Source: Anomaloglossus baeobatrachus
Lineage: Eukaryota; Chordata; Amphibia; Anura; Aromobatidae
DNA length: 64,000 nucleotides
Reading direction: 5' to 3'
Assembly: GCF_048569485.1 (NCBI RefSeq)
Contig: NC_134355.1
Location: forward strand, 558,314,142 to 558,378,141
Shown here in pieces: positions 55,391 through 64,000 of the stretch. The translations under genes were made by a program, and so were the position numbers. Within the stretch, counting starts at the first letter, position 1; each line of letters starts with the position of its first letter. The notes under the pieces are model-generated. The model was given only the letters and a program-made list of their open reading frames with translations. It did not search any database and had not been told where the DNA came from.

Positions 55391-55437
55391 GCATAATGAC
55401 CAGGCCTGAGGGTGCAGGGGGCCCGCCTGCCCTAGCC
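55288..55437. repeat. Perfect 47-bp inverted repeat around an (AT)n tract
   Basis: Left arm 55288-55334 begins GGCTAGGGCAGGCGGGCCCC and ends GGTCATTATGC; the right arm 55391-55437 is its exact reverse complement. The spacer is nearly pure AT (55335-55390). It could extrude as a cruciform. Confidence 0.92.
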
Positions 55438-55800
<363 letters not shown>

Positions 55801-56279
55801 CTCATCACACTGCTGCTCTACGGACTGAGGATGATACGCACTGCTCTGCTCCAGTGCCCCTGGCGCCACTACATGGCTAATTTGCATGAGATGCGCCTGA
55901 TGCACATCAAATGCAAATTAGCCATGTGGTGGCACACACTCACTCACCATAAAGTGGCTGAAAAAAAGGGGGCAGGCCACTGATGATGTCAGGCATGGCT
56001 GGCCCCCTCTGATGCGACCATATGTTTAAGTATCTGCAGGCTGCGGCAATGACTGTGGCCCAGGGCTAATAAAGTTAGATAACCACCCCAGTAATAGATC
56101 AGTTTCATCAGGTTAAGAGATCATTCATTTCATAATATTTGCAGTTTGCATTGTCTGATAACAGATTTGCTTTAAACAATCTAAAACACAAGATACATTA
56201 AAATGATACATAGCAGTTGTTATTCATTTTCTGCATATCAATCATATTGCAGTATCAGTGTATTAAGTAGTGAACGCAC

Positions 56280-56397
56280 CAATAGTAACATGATGTGGGT
56301 CAATGCCTTCAAAGCAGTGGGCAGCAGACACTACCCAACGTTGGCTAATCAGGCTCCCGCTGCAAAAATCTGTTCCTCGAGAATTGCGAATCATAAC
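56280..56397 (-). CDS. proc: Protein C exon with the catalytic His
   Basis: 118-nt exon, phase 0 in and phase 1 out, flanked by TTTCAG-type acceptor and GTGCG donor. It reads VMIRNSRGTDFCSGSLISQR then WVVSAAHCFEGIDPHHVTI and a split Gly. His of AAHC is the charge-relay His. The length and phases equal, from memory, those of the corresponding exon of human PROC. The usual FCGG is FCSG here. Confidence 0.86.
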
Positions 56398-56639
56398 CTG
56401 AAACAAGCAGCATAAGAAAAAGAAATAAAATAAACATTTTCAATCTAAGAAAATTTTATCCAAAGTAAAACTAATCTGATACTGTAACATTGGAGAACAA
56501 ATAAAAATAATTCTAGTACAACTAATTTGCATACAATTAGAAAACTCTCTTAAAATATTTCTGCTTGAAAGGGATTGTTTACATGAATAGAAAATCATTT
56601 AAAGTTATACTGTTTTTGTTATGTAAACTGAGAGCAACA

Positions 56640-57018
56640 TGATTTAGTGGAAGAGAGCCTGATTAAAGTGATTTACCATTTATTACACTGTTTTGCTGTT
56701 TCAATACAATCAGTGTTTTATCAGCAGGAGATTATCACTATAGGACAAGGTTCTCATGCTTGTTACTATAACCACGCTCCCATCACTAATTAGCAGCTGT
56801 CACTATACAATGTATACAGAAAGCTGTTGTGTGGGCGACGTTATACGCAGCTCAACATCGGAGTTGTGCTAGATCTGCAGCAGAGAAAACTATGATTCTA
56901 TCATAATTGCTGCACCCAGTAAATTAAGTAATACATCGCTGGAATCAGGGTCTCTGTCCCTACATCATGCTACTGTCAGTTTACATACCAAAAACCTGCG
57001 GACAGATTCCCTTTAAAT
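56640..57018. mobile_element. MITE-like repeat, 'GGRATCTGT' family (reverse orientation)
   Basis: Ends with CGGACAGATTCCCTTTAA and contains GGGTCTCTGTCCCTACATCA, the reverse complement of the family seen at 12176 and 47690. The left limit is uncertain. It lies in the PROC intron. Confidence 0.6.
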
Positions 57019-57050
57019 GATGAATGATGCAATCGTGACTTAGGACAAGT

Positions 57051-57579
57051 GTTAAAGGGGTGGTTCACCTATATTTTTTATTGTCTAGTTCGATATTATA
57101 TTGAGAAACAATGTTTCTCTCAAATACCTTATGTTGGCAATAGTGCCTGTGAGAGGCGCTATTGCAGACCGCTGTTCCCCGCTCACGTCACGTCAAGTTC
57201 TGCACACGTCACATCCCTGCGGCCGGCTGCAGTCTTCCTGACTCACTGAGCTGTGGGCGGTGTTGCACCGCTCGTTACAGCCCATCTGCTCCCTGCTCCC
57301 TCCTCCCTCACAGCAGAACGCTGCAAGCAGGAGATGCGCTGTGCTGTGACAGCGGTGAAATACCACCCACAGCTCAGTGAGTCAGGAAGACTGCAGCTGG
57401 CCGCAGGGATGTGACGTGTGCGGAACTTGACGTGACGTCACTGGACGGGAAACAGCGGTCTGCAATAGCGCCTCTCACAGGCATTATTGCCAACACTGGG
57501 TATTTGAGAGAAACATTGTTTCTCAATATAATATCAAACTAGACAATAAAAAATATGGGTGAACCACCCCTTTAATATA
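57051..57579. mobile_element. Large TTAA-flanked foldback element
   Basis: TTAAAGGGGTGGTTCACCTA at the left is mirrored by GGGTGAACCACCCCTTTAA at the right. The arms are nearly complementary for about 230 bp each (AGAAACAATGTTTCTCTCAA; CAGACCGCTGTTCCCCG versus CGGGAAACAGCGGTCTG). The centre is GC-rich (GAGCTGTGGGCGGTGTTGC). Non-coding. Confidence 0.88.
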
Positions 57580-57837
57580 GGACGAGAATTGTGAATAAAA
57601 TGGTTGAACAGCAATCATTACATCGTAACAATGGACATCATGCACTGTGTTCACACGGACTAATACCTATTTATGAATTGAATTTCCTCTCCTCCTTTTT
57701 ATTGGTCTAATTGTGGAATGAGCGAATAATCTCTTACATTTCACAGTTTTCAAAGGTTGAACAAGAATATTTTTTGCTCACCAAAACGTTTTTTATGTTT
57801 CTGGACATATTGTTCAGTTGTTCAATCCATTGACATA

Positions 57838-58392
57838 AAGCGGGCTTTAAACGCTACAATATATCTTACAATGTGTCGGCGGGGTCACGTCGTAAGTGAC
57901 GCACATCCGGCATTGTAAGTTATATTGTAACGTGTGACAGCTATGTGCGATTGAACGTTAAAACGTTGATCGCATACACGTCGTTCAATTCCTAAAAATT
58001 GAACGTGAGGTTGTTCAATGTTCCCGAGGTAGCACACATCGCAGTGTGTGACACCCCGGGAACGATGAACAGATCTTACCTGCGTCCCGCTGCTCCCGCC
58101 GGCAATGCGAAAGGAATGAGGTGGGCGGGATGTCTACGTCCCACTCATCTCCGCCCCTCCGCTTCTATTGGCCGGCTGCCGCGTGACGTCGATGTGACGC
58201 CGAACGTCCCTCCCACTCCAGGAAGTGGACGTTCGCCGCCCACATCGAGGTCGTATGGACGGGTAAGTACGTGTGACAGCAAATAATCGTTTGTGCAACA
58301 AAATTGAACGTGCCGCGCATACGATGGGGGGGCGGTTACGATCGCATACGACATCGTATGCTTAATCGTAACGTGTAAAGCAGGCTTTACAC
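57838..58392. mobile_element. Foldback/MITE-like element with AAAGC(G/A)GGCTTTA ends
   Basis: Left AAAGCGGGCTTTAAACGCTA, right CGTAACGTGTAAAGCAGGCT followed by TTA, inverted. CpG-rich interior with AACGTT-like words (GTTCAATTCCTAAAAATTGA; GGACGTTCGCCGCCCAC). Non-coding. Possibly hAT-like. Confidence 0.72.
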
Positions 58393-58395
58393 AAT

Positions 58396-58466
58396 ATGGA
58401 ATCATAGAATGGTAGAGTTGGAAGGGACCTCAAGGGCCATTGGGTCCAACCCCGGAGAGTACCATG
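58396..58466. repeat. CR1-like LINE fragment
   Basis: GGAATCATAGAATGGTAGAG followed by TTGGAAGGGACCTCAAGGGC and TTGGGTCCAACCCC, the phrase I recall from CR1-type repeats of amniotes and amphibians. Only about 70 bp. Confidence 0.6.
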
Positions 58467-58644
58467 AACAATGGATCATTACACATCCGCCAAATTCATC
58501 AACAGTTCATCAATCAATTTGTGACATAGATGTAATATAGACTAAAAGTAACAGAAATACTTTTCCTACTTCTATCTCTTGTCAAAAACATGAATGGTGA
58601 ATCCATAAAATATTGCTGCTAAATCAATCACAGTTATTAAATAC

Positions 58645-59015
58645 CTGCCAGGGGCAGTGTCCGAGCTCGCAGCGCATCCCACCTACGATCCGACCAAATT
58701 CTGACATGTCTTCACCGTTCAGAATTGTCCCAATGAAGTCCTCATACCAGGTTGTTCCATTTCCATCCTCACCCCCCGTAGTAACGTTCTTACTGTGTAT
58801 TCCAGTAACATTATGAGATGTGTCATTCTCCACCGGTCTATCTGTCTCATTTATCTTTTGTAACTTTATACTGTCATTAACACTGTTGGGAGGGGTTATG
58901 GCCCCTGTGGAATTGGACAACAAATTCTCTGCTTCTGAAAAATCAGAATTGGAGCGGCCACGGGGATCCAGTAGTGAGCGTGGCGAACTGGTTGTGAGTC
59001 CACACGGGAAACGAG
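58645..59015 (-). CDS. proc: Protein C exon: connecting/activation region (long, glycan-rich)
   Basis: 371 nt between acceptor CTTCTCCTCCAG (gene strand) and donor GTATTT; phase 1 in, phase 0 out. It opens ARFPCG, whose Cys is expected to pair with the protease domain. A dibasic site is absent, but LLDPRGRSNSDF has candidate trypsin-like sites. The middle carries seven N-glycosylation sequons (NST, NDS, NET, NDT, NVT, NVT, NGT). Activation should occur at FGR/IVGG. Then MRCELGHCPWQ: the Cys pair in this place is seen in factors VII and X and is absent from human protein C. Human PROC has a much shorter exon here (about 143 nt from memory). Confidence 0.83.
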
Positions 59016-59750
59016 CTGGAGGAGAAGAGGAAACATGGATTACTGCCAATAGGTTTGCTCTTTCTGAAATTACAGGCACCCCTGGGTTGCCAACCGTCCA
59101 GAATTTCCAGTACAGTCTGTAAAAATACACTTTTTGCACTGTCCTTAAATTTTTTTTAAGGTGTACAAACTTATACAGATTATTTTTTCAGCAATTATCT
59201 TACTGTGTACAGCTAATGCAGGAAATATCTTATCAGAATTATGACCTGTAAACATGTATCACTTCTATTCATAATAGCTTATTATGGTTTTTCAATGTGT
59301 CCATAAAGAACGTTGCCTGTCCATGATTTTTTGATAATCTGGCCAGAAAATGAAAAAAAATCAAGTTGCCAACCCCGAGGGCACCTTCAGGGCTAATGCA
59401 TATGATGTGTGGTTATCCTCATGAAATTCTGATCAATTCATCATCATTTATCATGTTTTGTGTTTGGTGCCTTTTTGAGATGCTCTTTTGTGATTCTTTG
59501 ATTTACACATTTCCCTCCTATAAAATACAATATCTGTGGGTTGTTTTTGTGTGGAAATATATAAAATGCATAAAAAAATACAGAAATTGTACTTTTAAAA
59601 ATTGAAGTCTTTTGGGGGAGGTGATATACAATGTAAGTTTCACAATGTAACAAAGACAGAATAATAATTTACATGTTGCAGATTTTAATATTCGCAATAG
59701 AAGTCAATTTACACTAGCTGAACTTATCAGACTCAGAGCAGAAAGTGTCT
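59016..59750. other. PROC intron, nothing recognised
   Basis: AT-rich, no transposon end or exon seen. Extension of the exon frame upstream of 59015 is blocked as coding by the good acceptor at 59016-59017. Confidence 0.6.
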
Positions 59751-59751
59751 A

Positions 59752-60303
59752 ACCCCTCCTTCACATGTCTGTGCGCAAAATACTGTTTTGCACGGTCCGT
59801 GGTGTAGCGCGTATGTGTGTGTTTACATGTGCTGTCCTTGTGCTATTATGTGACATGCGGATAGTACACAGACAGTATGAGCTGATGGTATACTTACCTG
59901 TCCCCTGCACTGCTGTCTGTGGCGCTGCTGTAAATTCCGAGTCCGCGATGAGTGCAGTGAATATTCATAAGCATATTGAGCGAAAACCCGGAAGTAAAAG
60001 CAGAGGCAGAAACGGCAGCACCAGCAGAGACATGTAAGTATAAAAATTCTTTATTTTTATGTCACCTACATTTTCTCCGGTACGTGTCTCACTGATGTCA
60101 CACGGATCATATCAGTGTGCGGTCCGTGAGACACCAGTGCTACTATCAGAAAATGAACATGTTACCATGTGGAGGACACGGACAAAACACGGACGTGTGT
60201 GCAAGCCCATTGATTTTAATGGATCTACATGTGTCTGGGTCTCTGGTAAATGTGAAAATGGATGTCACACGTACTGCAGATCCGGATGGGTGAAGGAGGC
60301 CTA
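59752..60303. mobile_element. Possible foldback/MITE-like element in PROC intron
   Basis: The left AACCCCTCCTTCACATGTCT and the right CGGATGGGTGAAGGAGGCC look like diverged inverted ends. The interior has ACACGGACAAAACACGGACG and GTGTCTCACTGATGTCACAC. Non-coding. Confidence 0.45.
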
Positions 60304-60612
60304 CAGCACATTATAAATCTAGTGCACGTGCAGTTTCAAGGTACAAATTGCACAAAGATTTCGGCACATTTATCTTACTGAATTTCTCCCATTGTTTGGA
60401 AAGTCAGTTATGCTTTTGTGATTTGTGAAGGCTTGCTGAGTGTTGCACCTAGAAAGCCGAATGTTGGAGACCAGTGATGCAATCTCACAATTATAGAAGT
60501 ACTGATATAGTTTTAAATTACGATGTGCAATAACAATTTTTCAAGAGCTCTATAAGAAATGGAAACTGAACTGTGATCTGTTGCTACAAATTAAATGAAA
60601 GATGCAGCCTAC

Positions 60613-60747
60613 CAGATTTGGCGCATTTCTTCCCATCCTCCTCCAGGCTATACCCTTGTGCACAGGAGCAGGTTACAGTAAGTGACCGCGGTGTATCGGT
60701 ACAGTACTGCCAGCATCCGCCATTGTTATACCAGCACTCAACCCGCG
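60613..60747 (-). CDS. proc: Protein C exon: EGF-like domain 2
   Basis: 135-nt exon, acceptor AACTGCAG and donor GTAGGC on the gene strand, phases 1 and 1, as in vitamin K-dependent proteases. It reads RVECWYNNGGCWQYC, TDTPRSLTVTCSCAQGYSLE and EDGKKCAKS: six cysteines in EGF spacing. The human protein C domain as recalled (CSLDNGGCTHYC...CSCAPGYKL) is the best match, and the length equals that of human PROC exon 6 from memory. The Gla, hydrophobic stack and EGF-1 exons are not in the window; the space up to DIRS copy 7 holds none. Confidence 0.85.
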
Positions 60748-61046
60748 CTGCAGTTAAAGAGATTTACAGTTATATTATTATGCATACAATTGGTCACATC
60801 ACTTCTAAACATGGAGCTCAGATGTACTATTTTTCCACTTTCCTATTAAAAAAATAATATAAAGGTTTTTTTTCTGCAGTTCCTGTTCAAAATATAGATG
60901 ACAAACCTGGTTGGGGTCCTACCTCTTTTGTGCAGTTAGTGCCCCCCCATTCTATTGATTAATCAGACATTTATTACCTATCTAATGGACAGTTGACAAT
61001 GTCCATTGTGGAAAAAGACTTTAGCTCCTTCCCAACATACAATGTA
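60748..61046. other. PROC intron, nothing recognised
   Basis: AT-rich. No EGF-1 exon, no clear repeat. Confidence 0.6.
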
Positions 61047-61093
61047 CTTGAACTGTGCCTTGAAAAAGTATTCATACCCCATAAACTATTCCT
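61047..61093. repeat. Tc1/mariner terminal fragment
   Basis: TTGAACTGTGCCTTGAAAAA followed by GTATTCATACCCC is a Tc1 TIR; it stops where DIRS copy 7 begins. It matches the inverse of the end at 51810-51835. Confidence 0.68.
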
Positions 61094-61611
61094 AATTTTC
61101 CCTGCCGCCCATGACAGCACCACATGAGAGATAGGTTCCGCCCACATCAGGACAGGAAACCCACTGATAAAAAGGCGGTACCTCTCCTCCACATCAGTTT
61201 GGTTTCCTGTCCTGGTATGGACAACCCATTGCTGTCCCAGGTCCGACCCGGTGTGGAAGCCTGGTACTTACCTGAAGCCGGTGCTCGGGCCTGGATGCAC
61301 CCCCCCTCGGTCTCAGACCTCTGCGGCGGTGAGGCGCGGGCCTGGAGCGGGAGCTCGGCCCGGCGTCGCTCCAGGGATGTGCGCACTCACGGCGGCCGCT
61401 GGAAGGCTTGTCCCTGCTGTGCAGCACGCTGGAGTGAAGCTGGAAGCTCTGACCGGAAGTGACGCGATTCCAGGGTGACGTGCGCAATGCGACCAGGAAG
61501 TGACTGGTGTGCGCATGCGCACTAGGATCCAAGATGGCGGCGCCCATGTAACGAGACAAATGTGACCGGCGCTTGGGACTGGTGAGTTTTTTCTCCTCCA
61601 TTGTTACCATT

Positions 61612-61800
61612 ATGGCAGGAGATTCACCCCGCAGCAAGGAGCAGCGCAAGGAGTCGCCACAGCGGGGCTCGGAACGCGGCTCTGCGGATCGTTCCCGGAA
61701 GGCTGTATCCAGTCCGGGCAGCGTTCGGTCGGTGGGTCCCAAGAGGTCCAAGGGAGATAAGAATCCGCCTCCTGATCCGGTATTGCCTGGAGTCGTGGGG
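61612..61800 (+). CDS. Candidate N-terminal gag segment of DIRS copy 7
   Basis: ATG 61612 opens 63 codons rich in Ser, Arg, Lys and Pro (MAGDSPRSKEQRKESPQRGS...), ending at a GTGAGT. No recognised domain. The relation to the next frame is by position only. Confidence 0.5.
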
Positions 61801-61864
61801 GTGAGTGGACTTCGTGGTCTTCCATGTTTCTAAGTCCCCGTTTCCGTATCCCCTCTATTGTTAG
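61801..61864 (+). other. Candidate small intron in DIRS copy 7
   Basis: 64 nt with GTGAGT at the left, a pyrimidine-rich stretch (TATCCCCTCTATTGTTAG) and AG at the right. Spliceosomal introns have been reported in some DIRS elements (memory). It is short for a vertebrate intron, so this stays a candidate. Confidence 0.45.
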
Positions 61865-63133
61865 GTACCGAAAAAATGTGCCTCCAAGCAGCGTCACAAG
61901 GAATGTGCCATATGCCAATCCTCCCTGTCTTCGGATTACACCAAGGCCCTGTGTGCAGGCTGTATCCAACAGACCCTACTCAAAGAGGGGCCGGGGTTCT
62001 CATCTGAATTACGTTCCATTATCAGAGCGGAAGTACAGGAGTCCCTTAAATCCCTTAAGGGGGGCAAGAGGCGCAAGAAGTCCCGTCATCATAAGCTGTC
62101 TACTCCCGATACCTCGGCGGGTTCGGCTCAGGGCTCTCGGTCGTCGGGATCCTCGGGATCCTCCCCCTCCGATTCTGGCTCCTCTTCCTCTTCCGATGAA
62201 GGTGGTCGCCCTTGTTTCCCTACAGCAGACGTCGGACCTTTGGTGAAGGCAGTACGTTCGACCATGGGTATAGTGGACCCCAGGGGGCCCGAATCTACCC
62301 AGGATGTCATGTTTGGGGGCTTGGATTCCAGGAAGCGTAAGGGGTTTCCCATTCCCCAGAAGGTTCAAAGTCTCATTACTGACCAGTGGAAAAAAGTGGA
62401 CAAAAGGTTGAATCTTAGCTCTTCCCTTAAAAGGAAGTACCCCGTGGATGAGGAAGCATCTACCTCTTGGGATAGAACCCCAAAAATTGATGTCGCTATT
62501 GCCAAGGCGTCTCGTTCCACTACCTTGCCGTTTGAGGACTTGGGGTCCCTTAAGGATCAGCTGGATAGGAAGGCTGATGGTTTTCTGAGAGGGACATGGG
62601 AGTCTACGGCAGGTGGCTTGCGCCCGGCCGTGACCAGCGCCTGTGTTGCCCGGTCTTTAATGGTGTGGCTTCAGCAGTTAGAAGACCAGTTGCGCAATGA
62701 CACTCCTAGGAAAGATATTATCTCGTCCTTGCCCTTAATACAGGGTGCTGCTGCCTTTATGGCTGATGCCTCGGTTGATTCTTTAAGACTATTTGCCAGG
62801 TCAGCGGCACTTTCCAATTCCGCGCGTCGGGCCCTCTGGCTGAAAACTTGGAAGGGTGATGTCCAATCCAAGGGGCGACTATGCAGCATGCCTTGTGAAG
62901 GTGCCTATCTTTTTGGCTCTGGCCTGGACGACCTCCTCACTAAGGCATCCGATAAGAAACAGGGGTTTCCAGTTTTTCCGGTGGCGTCCTCTCGCAGCCG
63001 GCCCTTTCGGAGACGTAAATTTTTCGCAAAGAAGTCTCAAAAACCGCAAGATCAGTGGAAGGACCGTAGAAAGACTACCTCGGGCTTTCTCTTTGGCAAG
63101 CACTCCGATAATAAGCCCAAGCCCTCTCAATGA
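61865..63133 (+). CDS. DIRS gag-like main frame (copy 7)
   Basis: Open frame of about 422 codons. Residues 14-33 of the visible frame form CX2CX12CX2C (CAICQSSLSSDYTKALCAGC), the same spacing as in lineages A and B. A Lys/Arg-rich stretch (GGKRRKKSRHHK), a Ser/Asp-rich acidic stretch, a central region with TTLPFEDLGSLKDQLDRKAD and ARRALWLKTWKGDVQSKGRL follow. The last part has the layout of lineage A (RRALWLREWKADSASKKCL), which supports homology. It ends with TGA at 63131-63133, overlapping the next ATG. Confidence 0.72.
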   Translation, partial: VPKKCASKQRHKECAICQSSLSSDYTKALCAGCIQQTLLKEGPGFSSELRSIIRAEVQESLKSLKGGKRRKKSRHHKLSTPDTSAGSAQGSRSSGSSGSSPSDSGSSSSSDEGGRPCFPTADVGPLVKAVRSTMGIVDPRGPESTQDVMFGGLDSRKRKGFPIPQKVQSLITDQWKKVDKRLNLSSSLKRKYPVDEEASTSWDRTPKIDVAIAKASRSTTLPFEDLGSLKDQLDRKADGFLRGTWESTAGGLRPAVTSACVARSLMVWLQQLEDQLRNDTPRKDIISSLPLIQGAAAFMADASVDSLRLFARSAALSNSARRALWLKTWKGDVQSKGRLCSMPCEGAYLFGSGLDDLLTKASDKKQGFPVFPVASSRSRPFRRRKFFAKKSQKPQDQWKDRRKTTSGFLFGKHSDNKPKPSQ

Positions 63134-64000
63134 CTGACGCCTATCATCAGGTAGGTGGTCGGCTGTCCCTCTTCCTCCATGCATGGCAGGCAATCTCCTC
63201 CAACAGGTGGCTCCTTCAGATTGTGGAGGAAGGGTTAAAATTGGACTTCCGTTCACCCCCTCGGGGGTCTCTCATGATAACATCCTTGCGGTCCCCAGAG
63301 CGGCAGATGGCCTTGGAAGTGGAAGTGCTAACTCTCCTCTCGAGGAAAGTCGTTCAGGAGGTCCCCATAGAACAAGAAGGGGACGGCTTTTACTCCACTC
63401 TCTTTCTGGTTCGGAAGCCGGACTCCACCTTCCGCACCATCTTCAACCTGAGGAACTTGAATTTGCATCTGGTGCAGCGAGCCTTCAAAATGGAGACCAT
63501 GAAGTCAACTGTCAGGCTGTTGTATCCAGAGTGTTTTATGGCGGTCCTCGACTTAAAGGACGCCTATTATCACATCCCTATTTTTCCATCTCACCGGCGG
63601 TTTCTCAGGTTCGCACTACACGTCTCCAGGAGGCTGAGACACTTCCAATTCGCAGCGCTGCCATTCGGGCTTTCCATGGCCCCACGGATCTTCACCAAAG
63701 TCCTCGCGGAGGTCATGGCACATGTCAGGGAACAGGACATATTGATCATTCCGTATCTGGACGACCTCCTGATAGTGAGTCAGTCGGAGTCTCTATGTGC
63801 GGCTCACGTGACCAGGGTCATCACCATCCTGGAAAGCCTGGGGTGGGTGGTGAATCAGCAGAAGTCCAGACTCCAGCCTCTCCAGTGTCAAGTCTTCCTG
63901 GGTCTCGTCTTGGACTCTACCAGACAGTTGTGCCACCTGCCAGAGGACAAGGTCGCCAGGATCTTGTCCTTTCTCTCTTCCGTAAGGAGTTGCCCAAGCA
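63130..64000 (+). CDS. DIRS reverse transcriptase ORF (copy 7, continues beyond window)
   Basis: ATG 63130 overlaps the gag stop as ATGA. The frame is open to the window edge (290 codons). Motifs: FYSTLFLVRKPDSTFRTIFN, LDLKDAYYHIPI, ALPFGLSMAPRIFTKVLAEV, and the catalytic IPYLDDLLI around 63750-63770. The order and wording match the lineage A reverse transcriptase while the sequence is far diverged. RNase H and later domains should follow outside the window. Confidence 0.85.
   Translation, partial: MTDAYHQVGGRLSLFLHAWQAISSNRWLLQIVEEGLKLDFRSPPRGSLMITSLRSPERQMALEVEVLTLLSRKVVQEVPIEQEGDGFYSTLFLVRKPDSTFRTIFNLRNLNLHLVQRAFKMETMKSTVRLLYPECFMAVLDLKDAYYHIPIFPSHRRFLRFALHVSRRLRHFQFAALPFGLSMAPRIFTKVLAEVMAHVREQDILIIPYLDDLLIVSQSESLCAAHVTRVITILESLGWVVNQQKSRLQPLQCQVFLGLVLDSTRQLCHLPEDKVARILSFLSSVRSCPS

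Larger units (their letters stand above)
61098..64000 (+). mobile_element. DIRS retrotransposon, lineage C, copy 7 (right part outside window)
   Basis: Third, more distant lineage. The left end CTGCCGCCCATGACAGCACC begins a presumed inverted repeat and GC-rich leader (61098-61610), followed by the gag-like frames and the RT frame to the window edge. The right end, recombinase and internal complementary region are outside. The visible frames are open, so it may be whole; this cannot be judged. It lies upstream of the PROC EGF-2 exon, antisense to PROC. Confidence 0.85.

Noticed and set aside
58624-59139. Treating the full open frame 58624-59139 as the protein C exon
   Set aside because: A strong acceptor (TTCCTCTTCTCCTCCAG) just before ARFPCG sets the exon start at 59015 and gives the phase expected after EGF-2; the upstream codons are intronic.

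Overview
The window is vertebrate nuclear DNA, most likely from a frog. It carries two host genes tail to tail inside a dense field of transposons. Spliced host exons, DIRS retrotransposons, Tc1/mariner remnants and several foldback families of a type I associate with frog genomes all point that way; I cannot name the species.

Host genes. The plus strand holds the 3' part of IWS1, the SPT6-binding transcription elongation factor. Its exons lie at 4763-4874, 12400-12456 and 19822-19933, followed by two different terminal coding exons at 20108-20233 and 28409-28534. The minus strand holds the 3' part of a vitamin K-dependent clotting-type protease, called here protein C (PROC). Its exons, in gene order, are 60613-60747 (EGF-2), 59015-58645 (connecting/activation region), 56397-56280 (catalytic His) and 53679-53102 (catalytic Asp and Ser, then the stop). 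From memory, PROC and IWS1 are also convergent neighbours in human, which supports both calls. The 5' parts of both genes lie outside the window.

Mobile elements. Seven DIRS (tyrosine-recombinase retrotransposon) copies, all on the plus strand, make up over half of the window. Six belong to two related lineages with the same layout: left inverted repeat, leader, gag-like ORF, RT-RNase H-methyltransferase-like ORF, overlapping tyrosine recombinase ORF, internal complementary region, right inverted repeat. They lie at 1-4670 (cut by the window edge), 5112-10970 (second lineage), 12753-18998 (looks whole), 21131-27212, 29973-36004 and 40662-46591 (the last two decayed). A third lineage starts near 61098 and runs off the right edge. 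Three copies sit wholly inside IWS1 introns in the sense direction, and the left-edge copy lies just upstream of an IWS1 exon. The seventh lies upstream of the PROC EGF-2 exon, antisense to PROC.

Remaining sequence. Introns and the 24-kb intergenic space between the two genes hold foldback/MITE-like DNA transposons (several at TTAA targets), Tc1/mariner remnants on both strands, minisatellites, AT-rich microsatellites, and stretches where I recognise nothing.

Main points for a second look: the duplicated IWS1 last exon; the long, sequon-rich connecting region of the frog protein C; the copy-by-copy match of each DIRS internal complementary region to its own ends; a consensus-like acceptor/donor pair carried by each of these elements inside a host gene; and one Cys pattern (CX2CX12CX2C) shared by the gag proteins of all three DIRS lineages.
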